Source: CADCTB01 sp963768975 (GTDB taxonomy: Bacteria; Actinomycetota; Acidimicrobiia; Acidimicrobiales; AC-14). Taken from it: DNA of 64,000 nt. Positions 24,806 to 33,344 of the stretch are shown piece by piece (within the stretch, counting starts at the first letter, position 1; every line of letters starts with the position of its first letter). The stretch lies in contig CAVYKB010000013.1 of the NCBI GenBank assembly GCA_963768975.1, forward strand, positions 310,001-374,000, given 5' to 3'. Made by a program: the position numbers and the translations under genes. The notes under the pieces are model-generated. The model was given only the letters and a program-made list of their open reading frames with translations. It did no database searches and had not been told where the DNA came from.

Positions 24806-26656
24806 ATGTGCCCGCCCATGCGCAGAGCCCTCGCCGTGACCGTCCTCATCCTCTCGTCCCTGCTCTCTGCAGGTGTCGGCCCGGCCTCGGCGGCGACGGC
24901 GACGACGACCACCTTGTCCATCACCCCGCCGTCGCCGGCCGTGGTCGGCCAGCCGGTGACCTTTACGGTCAAGGTGACCTCCGCTACGGGCGCCATCCCC
25001 GTCGGTCCGGTCACCATCAACACCGCCGGGTGCTCGAACCCCCCCTCCCACACCGGCAACCTCGACGCCACGGGATCTGCGGTGATCACTGCCGCCGCCG
25101 CCGGCCCGTTCAGCTACAACTACACCGCCTGCTACCACCCAGCCCCCGGAAGCCCCTTCGCCCAGAGCGGCTCGGCGTCGCAGCCGTACTCGGTGATCCT
25201 CAACCCGACGACGACCACCCTGTCCATCACCCCGCCGTCGCCGGCCGTGGTCGGCCAGCCGGTGACCTTTACGGTCAAGGTGACCTCCGCTACGGGCGCC
25301 GTCCCCGTCGGTCCGGTCACCATCAACACCGCCGGGTGCTCGAACCCCCCCTCCCACACCGGCAACCTCGACGCCACGGGATCTGCGGTGATCACTGCCG
25401 CCGCCGCCGGCCCGTTCAGCTACAACTACACCGCCTGCTACCACCCAGCCCCCGGCAGCCCCTTCGCCCAGAGTGGCTCGGCGTCGCAGCCGTACTCGGT
25501 GATCCTCAACCCGACCACGACCAGCCTGTCCATCACCCCGCCGTCGCCGGCCGTGGTCGGCCAGCCGGTGACGTTTACGGTCAAGGTGACCTCCGCTACG
25601 GGCGCCATCCCCGTCGGTTCGGTCACCATCAACACCGCCGGCTGCTCGAACCCGCCGTCGCACTTCGGCAACCTCGACGCCACCGGAACCGCGGTCATCA
25701 CTGCGGCCGCCAGCGGACCGTTCCAGTACAACTACGTCGCCTGCTTCCACCCCGACCTCGGCGCGCCGTTCGAACCGAGCGGATCGGCGTCCCAGCCCTA
25801 CTCGGTCGTCGCGAAGGCCAGCCCGACCATCTCGACCAAGGCGTCGGCAGGCGGCCCTGTCGGCACCCCGGTGCGTGACGTCGCGTCCCTCGCCGGCGGC
25901 ACGAACCCGACGGGAACGGTGACGTTCCGCTTGTTCAGCGACAACGCCTGCAAAACGCAGGTCTTCACCTCGACCAACGCCGTGGCAAGCGGGTCGGCGA
26001 CGTCGGGATGGTTCACGCCGGCGGGCGAGGGCACCTACTACTGGACGGCCGTCTACAGCGGCGATGCGACCAACAACGCCGCCACCTCACCGTGCAACGC
26101 TCCGGACGAGTCGGTAGTGATCACCGCCTTCGCCCCGCCGCCGTTCACCCGAGCCATCAACGGGGACTTCCCCGGTCCCCTCACGGTGAACGCCGGCGAA
26201 AGCGTGTTCATCAACGGGGCCAGGGTCGTCGGCCCGGTCACTGTCAATCCGGGCGGCAGCCTGACCGTAGTCAACGCCCAGATCAGCCGCGGCATCGTCG
26301 TCAACGCTCCCCGCTTCCTGAGCCTCTGCGGAACGCAGGTCTCGGGGCCGGCGCCGGGCCAGGCCCTCAGCGTCAGCAATGCTGCAGTGCCGATCCGCGT
26401 CGGTGACCCTGCCGCCGGGTGCGCCGGCAACCGGTTCGCCGGCCAGGTCGCCTTCACCGCCAACCAGGCGGTGGCCTTCGGCGCCAACACGGTCTCGCAC
26501 AACGCGACTGTTACCGATGGTGGCCCGGGCGCCACGGTCCTCAAGGCCAACACCGTCTTCGGCACCCTCGGCTGCACCGGGAACAACCCGGCGCCGACCA
26601 ACGCCGGCCAGGTCAACACTGCCGGCGCCAAGTCAGGCCAGTGCGCCGGCCTGTAG
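24806..26656 (+). CDS. Secreted protein with three ~102-residue Ig-like repeats
   Basis: ATG 24806 (with GAGGGG 10 bp upstream; ATG 24818 is also possible) gives 616 residues. A signal peptide (ALAVTVLILSSLLSAGVGPA) is followed by three repeats, each starting with LSITPPSPAVVGQPVTFTVK and holding a Cys pair, as in bacterial Ig-like adhesive modules. A fourth, different Ig-like unit (about residues 340-435) and a C-terminal beta-helix-like region with PLTVNAGESVFINGARVVGP follow. No LPXTG or C-terminal membrane anchor is seen, so it is secreted or held non-covalently. Likely extracellular adhesive or structural role. Confidence 0.82.
   Translation: MCPPMRRALAVTVLILSSLLSAGVGPASAATATTTTLSITPPSPAVVGQPVTFTVKVTSATGAIPVGPVTINTAGCSNPPSHTGNLDATGSAVITAAAAGPFSYNYTACYHPAPGSPFAQSGSASQPYSVILNPTTTTLSITPPSPAVVGQPVTFTVKVTSATGAVPVGPVTINTAGCSNPPSHTGNLDATGSAVITAAAAGPFSYNYTACYHPAPGSPFAQSGSASQPYSVILNPTTTSLSITPPSPAVVGQPVTFTVKVTSATGAIPVGSVTINTAGCSNPPSHFGNLDATGTAVITAAASGPFQYNYVACFHPDLGAPFEPSGSASQPYSVVAKASPTISTKASAGGPVGTPVRDVASLAGGTNPTGTVTFRLFSDNACKTQVFTSTNAVASGSATSGWFTPAGEGTYYWTAVYSGDATNNAATSPCNAPDESVVITAFAPPPFTRAINGDFPGPLTVNAGESVFINGARVVGPVTVNPGGSLTVVNAQISRGIVVNAPRFLSLCGTQVSGPAPGQALSVSNAAVPIRVGDPAAGCAGNRFAGQVAFTANQAVAFGANTVSHNATVTDGGPGATVLKANTVFGTLGCTGNNPAPTNAGQVNTAGAKSGQCAGL
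24903..25820 (+). repeat. Three tandem 306-bp repeats
   Basis: Equivalent positions recur at 24915, 25221 and 25527, exactly 306 bp apart. Copies 1 and 2 are nearly identical in DNA, with only a handful of differences. Copy 3 matches in its first half and diverges in its second half. Confidence 0.93.
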
Positions 26657-26665
26657 CTTGCCACC

Positions 26666-26926
26666 ATGTCTGACGAGCGTGACATTGAACGCGCCTACTC
26701 CAACGCCGAAACCGCGGCCAAGCTCCGCCGCCTGGCCGATGCCATCGAGAGTGCGAAGCCCTTCCGCATCCAGATCGCAGGCGAGCGCATCCACGTACCG
26801 AAGCGGGCTCGGTTCAGCATCGAGCACGAGCGGAGCTCCGACGAGGAGGAGATCGAGTTCCAGCTCACCTGGGAGCTGGCCGACGTTCCTGCCGAGGACG
26901 CCGACGAGCAGACCGTCGAGCTGTAG
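26666..26926 (+). CDS. Amphi-Trp domain-containing protein
   Basis: An 86-residue protein with the amphi-Trp layout: a helix (NAETAAKLRRLADAIESA), a basic beta strand region (IQIAGERIHVPKRARFSIEHE) and the conserved EIEFQLTWE. The family is widespread in actinobacteria and archaea and has no established function. It lies 9 bp before the S9 peptidase start and is probably co-transcribed. Confidence 0.85.
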   Translation: MSDERDIERAYSNAETAAKLRRLADAIESAKPFRIQIAGERIHVPKRARFSIEHERSSDEEEIEFQLTWELADVPAEDADEQTVEL

Positions 26927-26934
26927 CCCGAGCT

Positions 26935-28695
26935 GTGACCGAACCGTGGGAGCAGCGGTTCCGGGCCGCCTCCGTCACCTTTCCCCACTGGGCCCGCCAC
27001 GCGCCTGAGCGCCTCGTCCACTCCTCGAACGAGAGCGGAGCGTGGCAGGTCTACGCGTGGGACCGCTCGACCGGCACCCGGCGCCAGGTCACCGACGACC
27101 CCATCGGCGTGCTGGGCGGGGCGGCCACGCCCGACGGCGCCGGCGTGGTGTGGTTCCACGATGTCACCGGCGACGAAGTCGGCCACTGGCGGGTGGCTTC
27201 CTTCGACGGAGGCGACCCCCAGCCGCTGGTTCCCGGTGTGCCCGACGCCTGGTCCTCTGGACTGTGCCTCGGCGACGGCCTGGTCGTCGCCGGCACCGCC
27301 GCCGACGACGGTTACTCCGTCTTCGTGGCCGAGGGCGGCGCCCCAGCGCGCCTGATCCACCACCACGCCGAGCCAGTCGACGTCGCCAGCCTCTCCCGTG
27401 ACTCCCGCCTGCTGGCGCTGGCCCACGCCGAGCACGGCGACACCATGCACATGGCCGTACGGGTGGTTGACGCCCGCACCGGGGCCGTCCGGGGCGACCA
27501 GTGGGACGGGCCGGGGCTGGGCCTCGGCGTCGCCGGGTGGTCGCCTCTCCCCGGCGACCAGCGGCTGGCGCTGAGCCAGGAGCGTGACGGCCTCCAGCGG
27601 CCGGCGATCTGGGACCTGGTCACTGGCCGGCGCCGGGACTATGCGCTCGACCTGCCCGGCGACGTGGAGATCGAGGACTGGTCGCCCGACGCCGGCTCCC
27701 TCCTGCTGACCCACGACCACGAGGGCCGCAGCCAGCTGCATCGGCTGGACCTGGACTCCGGCGCGGTGAGGCCCATCGACCACCCGCCCGGCACGATCTC
27801 CGGCGCCGGCGTGCGGCCCGACGGCGAGATCTGGTTCCGGCTGGCCAGTGGGGCGTCGCCGGCCACCGTGCGCACGCTCGCCGGCGACGAGGTGCTGGCC
27901 CCGCCGGGGGAGCGGGCGCCGGCCGGGCAGCCGTTCCGGTCGTGGTACTTCACCAACGCGGACGGCCAGCGCATCCACGGCTTCGTGGCCACGCCGGCCG
28001 GCGACGGCCCTCACCCAGTGGTGATGCTCGTCCACGGCGGCCCCACGTGGGCCTACTCGGACACGTTCATGCCCGACGTCCAAGCCTTCGTCGACCACGG
28101 GGTCGCCGTGGCCATGGTCAACTACCGCGGCTCGACCGGCTACGGCAGCGCCTTTCGCGACGCCCTCATCGGCAACCCGGGCTTCCCCGAAGTGGCCGAC
28201 GTCGTCGCCGGCCTCGACTCACTGGTGCTGCAGGGGATCGTCGACTCGAACCGGGCGGCGGTCGCCGGCGGGTCGTGGGGCGGCTACATCACGTTGCTGG
28301 CGCTGGGCCTCCACCCAGCGCGCTGGGTGGCAGCGACCGCCGCAGTGCCGGTGGCTGACTACGTCACCGCCTTCCGCGACGAGGCGCCGTCGCTCCAGGC
28401 CTTCGACCGCACGCTCTTCGGCGGTTCGCCGGATGAGGTCGGCGAGCTGTACGTGGAGCGCTCACCGCTGACCTATGTGGACCGGGTGGCGGCGCCGGTG
28501 CTGGTCATCGCCGGCGACAACGACAGCCGGTGCCCGATCCAGCAGGTGCTGAACTACGTCGAGGCGATGAAGGCCCGGGGCGGCACCGTCGAGCTCTACC
28601 GGTTCGACGCCGGCCACGGGTCGATGGTGATCGACGAACGGGTGCGCCAGATGCGCGCCGAACTCGACTTCTTGATCCCGCGTTTGCTGTCCTAA
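26935..28695 (+). CDS. S9 family peptidase (prolyl oligopeptidase/acylaminoacyl peptidase type)
   Basis: A 586-residue serine peptidase starting at GTG. Residues 1 to about 320 form a beta-propeller of WD/PD40-like blades. The C-terminal alpha/beta-hydrolase domain has the nucleophile in GGSWGGY, the Asp in GDNDSRCP and the His in DAGHGS. HGGPTWAYSD forms the usual oxyanion region. No signal peptide is present, so it is cytoplasmic, cleaving short peptides. Confidence 0.93.
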   Translation: MTEPWEQRFRAASVTFPHWARHAPERLVHSSNESGAWQVYAWDRSTGTRRQVTDDPIGVLGGAATPDGAGVVWFHDVTGDEVGHWRVASFDGGDPQPLVPGVPDAWSSGLCLGDGLVVAGTAADDGYSVFVAEGGAPARLIHHHAEPVDVASLSRDSRLLALAHAEHGDTMHMAVRVVDARTGAVRGDQWDGPGLGLGVAGWSPLPGDQRLALSQERDGLQRPAIWDLVTGRRRDYALDLPGDVEIEDWSPDAGSLLLTHDHEGRSQLHRLDLDSGAVRPIDHPPGTISGAGVRPDGEIWFRLASGASPATVRTLAGDEVLAPPGERAPAGQPFRSWYFTNADGQRIHGFVATPAGDGPHPVVMLVHGGPTWAYSDTFMPDVQAFVDHGVAVAMVNYRGSTGYGSAFRDALIGNPGFPEVADVVAGLDSLVLQGIVDSNRAAVAGGSWGGYITLLALGLHPARWVAATAAVPVADYVTAFRDEAPSLQAFDRTLFGGSPDEVGELYVERSPLTYVDRVAAPVLVIAGDNDSRCPIQQVLNYVEAMKARGGTVELYRFDAGHGSMVIDERVRQMRAELDFLIPRLLS

Positions 28696-28710
28696 AGATC
28701 GGAGTCTTGG

Positions 28711-28730
28711 GGTCGACCTGGCGGTCGACC
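28711..28730. terminator. Hairpin between convergent genes
   Basis: GGTCGACC is repeated around a TGGC loop, giving an 8-bp perfect stem between the ends of the plus-strand peptidase gene (28695) and the minus-strand PAC2 gene (28733). No T tract follows. It could end transcription from both sides. Confidence 0.5.
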
Positions 28731-28732
28731 GC

Positions 28733-29638
28733 TTATCCCTGTTCGCCCTTGAGGAAGCGCTCGACCTCGGCGGCCAGCTCGTCGCCGGTGGGGAGGATGC
28801 CCCACCCCGCCTCAGTGGCCTCCTCTTGGCCGGCGCCCTCACCCTCGCCGGCCTCGGCCGGGTCGGCGTCGATCTGGGCCTCGAGCTGGCGGACCAGGGC
28901 GGCGTGCTGGATGCTGTTGGCGGTGACCTCGTCGAGGTGCTGGCGGGTGGCCGCCGCCGCCTCGGCCAGCTCGGGTGACGCCACCTCGATCCCGGCTACC
29001 TTGGCCAAGCCGTCGAGGAGCTGGAGGCTCGCCGGCGGGTAGGGCATGGCCGCCGCGTAGTGCGGCACCCGTGCCCAGATGGCCACGGTGGGGATATCCA
29101 GATGGTTGAGCCGGCGCTCGATGGCGGCCACCACGCCCGCCGGCACCCGCACCTCGCCTGACACCACACCCAACTGGTTTGCCAGCTCCGCGGTGGTGGC
29201 GGTGGCCGCCAGCCGGCTGGTCCGGGTGTGGGGGACACCGGCGGGGAAGGCGCCCAGGCCCACGGCCAGGCGGACGCCGAACATGGCGGCCAGCTCGCCG
29301 ATGGCGTCGGCGAAGGCGCGCCACTCGTGGTCGGGCTCCGGGCCGGCGAGGATCAGTACGGCGTGGCCCTCAGCGTCGTGGGCGGCCAGCAGCTCCAGGC
29401 TGGGCCAGACCAGGTCCGTGTAGACGCCATCGAGCATGTGGGAGACCGGCCGGCGCGAGCGGTGGTCGAGCAGGCGGTCGACGTCGAAGGACGCCACGAC
29501 CTCGGTCTCCAGCGCGACCAGCATGGCCCCGACGGCGCCGGCGCCGCCCAGGCCGGCGTCGATCCAGCCCTCGGGCGCCATGACGAGCACCGGGCTCTCC
29601 AGCTCAGGCCGGGACCGCAGCTCGTACATGGCTCTCAC
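28733..29638 (-). CDS. PAC2 family protein
   Basis: A 301-residue protein of the PAC2 (proteasome assembly chaperone 2-like) family: SPVLVMAPEGWIDAGLGGAG at the start, HAVLILAGPEPDHEWRAFAD in the middle and LPTGDELAAEVERFLKGE at the end, with an acidic linker before the C-terminus. Actinobacterial members are common; a link to proteasome biology is possible but unproved. An alternative ATG at 29629 would remove three residues. Confidence 0.85.
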   Translation of the reverse strand: MRAMYELRSRPELESPVLVMAPEGWIDAGLGGAGAVGAMLVALETEVVASFDVDRLLDHRSRRPVSHMLDGVYTDLVWPSLELLAAHDAEGHAVLILAGPEPDHEWRAFADAIGELAAMFGVRLAVGLGAFPAGVPHTRTSRLAATATTAELANQLGVVSGEVRVPAGVVAAIERRLNHLDIPTVAIWARVPHYAAAMPYPPASLQLLDGLAKVAGIEVASPELAEAAAATRQHLDEVTANSIQHAALVRQLEAQIDADPAEAGEGEGAGQEEATEAGWGILPTGDELAAEVERFLKGEQG

Positions 29639-29670
29639 GGTAGCCGGGGGCTCGTGGTTGACTACTTCCG

Positions 29671-30366
29671 ATGACCGACGTCACTGATGCCACCTTCCAG
29701 CGCGACGTCCTCGACCGCTCGGTCGAGGTCCCCGTCGTGGTCGACCTGTGGGCCGAGTGGTGCGGCCCGTGCCGCACGCTGGGCCCCATCCTGGAGCGGG
29801 TCGTCGCCGAGACCGGGGGAACGGTGGCGCTGGCCAAGGTCGACATCGACTCGAATCCTCAGGTCGCGGCCGCGTTCCAGGTCCAGTCGATCCCGGCCGT
29901 ATTCGCCATCTCCGAGGGCAAGGTGGTGGACTCCTTCATCGGCGCCCTGCCCGAGCCCTCCGTCCGTGCGTTCGTCGCCAAGCTGGCGTCGCCGGAGTCG
30001 GAGGCCGACCGGCTGGCGGCCAGGGGCGACGAGCTGTCGTTGCGGGCCGCGTTGGAGCTGGAGCACGACCACCCGGCGGCCGTCGTGGCCCTCGCCGAGC
30101 TGCTCGCCGGCCGCGGGGAGGGCGACGAGGCTCTGGCTCTCCTGACCCGGGTTCCGGAGACGGTCGAAACCCGGCGGGTGGCGGCGCTGTCCCGGGTGGG
30201 CGACGCAGCGGACACCGATGTCACCGGGCGGCTGGACGGCCTGCTCGAGCGGGTCAAGGAGGATGAGGACGCCCGGCGGGAGTACGTCGACCTGCTGGAG
30301 ATGCTGGGCGCCGAGGACCCCCGCACCCCGCAGTACCGGCGGGCGCTGGCGTCGCGCCTGTACTGA
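29671..30366 (+). CDS. Thioredoxin-TPR protein (CnoX-like)
   Basis: 231 residues: an N-terminal thioredoxin fold with the active site WCGPC and cis-Pro (QSIPAVFAI), then a C-terminal TPR-like helical region (AALELEHDHPAAVVALAEL). This layout matches CnoX/YbbN chaperone-redox proteins that protect substrates under oxidative or hypochlorous stress. The stop overlaps the next gene's ATG. Confidence 0.88.
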   Translation: MTDVTDATFQRDVLDRSVEVPVVVDLWAEWCGPCRTLGPILERVVAETGGTVALAKVDIDSNPQVAAAFQVQSIPAVFAISEGKVVDSFIGALPEPSVRAFVAKLASPESEADRLAARGDELSLRAALELEHDHPAAVVALAELLAGRGEGDEALALLTRVPETVETRRVAALSRVGDAADTDVTGRLDGLLERVKEDEDARREYVDLLEMLGAEDPRTPQYRRALASRLY

Positions 30367-30704
30367 TGCGGCTCCGGCGCCATGGCGACCACTGGTTGCT
30401 GGTCGGCGGGCCGGTGCCGCCCGGCTCGGCCGCCATCACCCTCGGGCCGGTCGTCTCGGTGCGCCGGCGTTACGCCGACAATGCTCGCTTGCTCCGCCAC
30501 GAGGCCGAGCACGTGCGCCAGTGGCGGGAGCTCGGCGCGGTCGGTTTCCTCCGCCAATACCTCGGCGCCTATTTCCGCTGGCGCCGGCAGGGGTTCGGGC
30601 ACCAGGCCGCCTATCGGCTGATCCCCCTGGAGGTGGAGGCGGAGGCCGCCGCAGAGTGCTTCGCGTCAGGCCCTGGCGATGGAGGCCCGCAGCCTCTACG
30701 CTGA
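30366..30704 (+). CDS. Small protein with HExxH motif
   Basis: A 112-residue protein starting inside the stop of the thioredoxin gene. It contains HEAEHVRQWRELG, an HExxH zinc-peptidase signature like that of DUF4157-type proteins, followed by aromatic/basic helices. It is too short for a normal peptidase and might be a remnant or a binding protein. Function unknown. Confidence 0.65.
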   Translation: MRLRRHGDHWLLVGGPVPPGSAAITLGPVVSVRRRYADNARLLRHEAEHVRQWRELGAVGFLRQYLGAYFRWRRQGFGHQAAYRLIPLEVEAEAAAECFASGPGDGGPQPLR

Positions 30705-30791
30705 CCGTGCACGCGCCGCCCCGCTCAGGGGCCGCTCGGGCCCTGGCGCTTTCCCTCCTGAACGGTCCTTCTCCGTGGGGGTTCGCGCCCG

Positions 30792-31505
30792 ATGGCCGAT
30801 CTGCTGCAACCTCTGCCGGTCCAGTCCTGGCCCGACCGGCTTGCCCTCCTCCGCAACCAGCCGTGGTTCCGGCCCGTTGCGGCCGGCGCCGGCGCCCTGC
30901 TGGCGGTGGGTGTCCTGGTGGCCGTGGGGCTGTCTTTCCTCGGTGCCGCCTCGCCGGCGCCGAAGCTGACGCTGCCGCAGGCCCAGCCGGGGTCGTCGCC
31001 GGTCGACGGGTCGACGGCGACCGTGCCGACCGGGGCGGCGGCGTTGGAAACATCTCCGCTCACGGTCACCGTCCACGTGGCCGGCCAGGTGGCCAATCCT
31101 GGCGTCTACGCGGTGCCGGCCGGCGGCCGGGTGGCCGACGCGGTCATCGCCGCCGGGGGCACCGCTGCCGAGGCCGACGTCGAGCAGCTCAACCTGGCCG
31201 CCCGCCTGTCGGACGGCGAGCGGATCTACGTGCCCAAGAAGGGCGAGGCGGCGCCCGCGGTCCATGGGCCGGCACCGGCGGTGGGCGGGGCCAAGCCCGG
31301 AGGCACGCCGGCCGGTCCCGTCGACCTCAACACCGCCACCGCTGAGCAGTTGGAGGCCCTTCCCGGCGTGGGCCCGGCCACCAGCAAGGCCATCCTCGCC
31401 TACCGGTCGAGCCACGGCCGGTTCCGCTCCGTCACCGAACTGATGGAGGTCCCGGGGATCGGCCCGGCCAAGCTCGAAGCACTGCGGCCGCTGGTCAGGG
31501 TCTGA
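30792..31505 (+). CDS. comEA: ComEA-family DNA-binding competence protein
   Basis: 237 residues: an N-terminal transmembrane helix (about 30-52), a SLBB domain (VTVHVAGQVANPGVYAVPAG) and a C-terminal double helix-hairpin-helix (VDLNTATAEQLEALPGVGPA, VPGIGPAKLEALRPL). ComEA binds incoming double-stranded DNA outside the membrane and passes it to ComEC, encoded immediately downstream with an ATG/TGA overlap. Confidence 0.93.
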   Translation: MADLLQPLPVQSWPDRLALLRNQPWFRPVAAGAGALLAVGVLVAVGLSFLGAASPAPKLTLPQAQPGSSPVDGSTATVPTGAAALETSPLTVTVHVAGQVANPGVYAVPAGGRVADAVIAAGGTAAEADVEQLNLAARLSDGERIYVPKKGEAAPAVHGPAPAVGGAKPGGTPAGPVDLNTATAEQLEALPGVGPATSKAILAYRSSHGRFRSVTELMEVPGIGPAKLEALRPLVRV

Positions 31506-33283
31506 TGGGCGACCGGGCGGTGGTTGCGTTGGCGCTTGCCGCCGGCGCCGGCGCGTGGGCGGCCCGGCCGCTGCCGCTCCTGCCGGTGGTCGTGCTGGTC
31601 GCCGTGGCTCTGGCGCGGCGCCGGCCGGCGCTGCTGATGGTGGCGGTCGCCCTGGCGGCGTCCGCCCTCGGCGCCCGGTCGTGGGACGGCCTCCACCCGC
31701 CGGCGCTCGGGCAGTGGTCGGGCGTGGCCACGCTCGTGGGCGACCCGGCGGAGGTGGCCGGCGCGCTGCGGGCCGACGTCCGCATCGGCGGCAAGCGGGT
31801 CGAGGCGTGGGCTCGCGGTACCTCCGCCCGGGCCCTGCGGGAGCGGCTGTCGGGCGAGCGGGTACACCTGCGCGGCCTGCTGTCGCCCGTCCCGGCCGAC
31901 GCCCGCCAGCGCCTGGCCCGCCGGCACGTGGCCGCCCGCATGACGGTGCAAGGGGCGTCGCTGGCGTCGGCCGGTGACGTGCCCAGCCGGCTGGCCAACG
32001 GCCTGCGCCGCACGCTGCTCCGGGGCGCCGAGGTCCTGGCGCCGGGTCCTCGGGCGCTGTACGCCGGCTTCGTCCTCGGTGACGACCGCGACCAGCGTCC
32101 CGAGGTGACGGACGACTTCCGTGCCTCGGGCCTCTCCCATCTGTTGGTCGTGTCGGGTTCGAACGTCGCGTTCGTGCTGGCGCTGCTGGGCCCGTTCCTC
32201 GGCCGCCTGCGCCTCGGCGGGCGCCTGGCCGGCGGCCTGGCGGTGCTCGTGCTGTTCGGGATCCTCACCAGGTGGGAGCCCTCGGTGTTGCGCGCCGTCG
32301 CCATGGCCGCCCTCACCCTGCTGGCCGTCGCGCTGGGTCGGCCGGCATCGACGTTGCGGGTGCTGAGCCTGGCGGTGACCGGGCTGATCCTCGTCGACCC
32401 GCTACTCGTCCACTCGCTGGGCTTCCTGCTCTCCGTCGGCGCCTGCGCCGGCATCGCCCTGTTCAGCGCCCGGCTGACCGCCCGCCTGCCGGGGCCGCGC
32501 CCGTTGGCCAACGCGCTGGCGGTCACGCTCGCCGCCCAGGTGGGGGTGACGCCGATCCTGGTGCCGGTGTTCGGCGGGCTGCCCGTCGCCTCCCTTCCAG
32601 CCAACCTGCTGGGTACACCGGTGGCCGGTCCCCTGATGATGTGGGGGATGGCCGCCGGCCTCGTCGCCGGTTGGTCGGGCGAGACGATGGCCCAACTCAT
32701 CCACCTCCCAACCGGGCTCATGATCCGCTGGGTCGCAGGCGTGGCCCATTGGGGAGCGGCGGCGCCGCTGGGGCAGCTGCGCGTGGCGCACGTCGCCGGC
32801 CTGGCCGTCGCCCTCGGCGCCGTGGCCGTGGCCTCGCGCCGGCGGCGGCGAGGCACCGTGGTCGCCGCCTGGGTGGCGGCCGCCGCCGTCGTGCTGGCGC
32901 CGGCGGTGGCCGTCCTCCGGCCGGCAGCGATCGACGGCCGCAGCGTCGTCCCCGGCGCCCGCCTGTGGAGGTCGGCCGGCGCCAGCGTCCTCGTTGTCGA
33001 CGACCTCCGGGCCTCGCCCGAAGCCCTGCTCTCGAGCTTGCACCAGGCCGACGTCCGGGCCCTCGACGTGCTGGTCGTCACCCGTCCCGGTCCCGCCGCC
33101 GCCTCCGACGTGCGCGCACTCCTCAGCCGCTTCCCGCCTCGCCTCGTGCTGGCGCCGGCAGGACATCGCTTGCCGGGTGAGGTCGTCGTTCCGCCGGCGG
33201 GCAGCGCGGTGACCGCCGGCGGCCTGGCCGTCCGCGTCGGCCGCGACGGTCTCCGGCTGGCGGTGACGGTGGATGGCGCGTGA
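31505..33283 (+). CDS. comEC: ComEC/Rec2-family DNA uptake channel protein
   Basis: A 592-residue multi-spanning protein: an N-terminal DUF4131/OB-like region, then the competence domain with VSGSNVAFVLALLGP and about ten hydrophobic helices. After about residue 490 a short domain replaces the usual metallo-beta-lactamase-like nuclease domain; no HxHxDH motif is visible. It should form the inner-membrane channel for single-stranded DNA in transformation, with comEA upstream. Confidence 0.9.
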   Translation: MGDRAVVALALAAGAGAWAARPLPLLPVVVLVAVALARRRPALLMVAVALAASALGARSWDGLHPPALGQWSGVATLVGDPAEVAGALRADVRIGGKRVEAWARGTSARALRERLSGERVHLRGLLSPVPADARQRLARRHVAARMTVQGASLASAGDVPSRLANGLRRTLLRGAEVLAPGPRALYAGFVLGDDRDQRPEVTDDFRASGLSHLLVVSGSNVAFVLALLGPFLGRLRLGGRLAGGLAVLVLFGILTRWEPSVLRAVAMAALTLLAVALGRPASTLRVLSLAVTGLILVDPLLVHSLGFLLSVGACAGIALFSARLTARLPGPRPLANALAVTLAAQVGVTPILVPVFGGLPVASLPANLLGTPVAGPLMMWGMAAGLVAGWSGETMAQLIHLPTGLMIRWVAGVAHWGAAAPLGQLRVAHVAGLAVALGAVAVASRRRRRGTVVAAWVAAAAVVLAPAVAVLRPAAIDGRSVVPGARLWRSAGASVLVVDDLRASPEALLSSLHQADVRALDVLVVTRPGPAAASDVRALLSRFPPRLVLAPAGHRLPGEVVVPPAGSAVTAGGLAVRVGRDGLRLAVTVDGA

Positions 33284-33344
33284 CACCCCGGCGACGGGCC
33301 CCCGGCCCCTCTGTGCTGATTCCAGGACTAGCCTCTGGGTCGCG

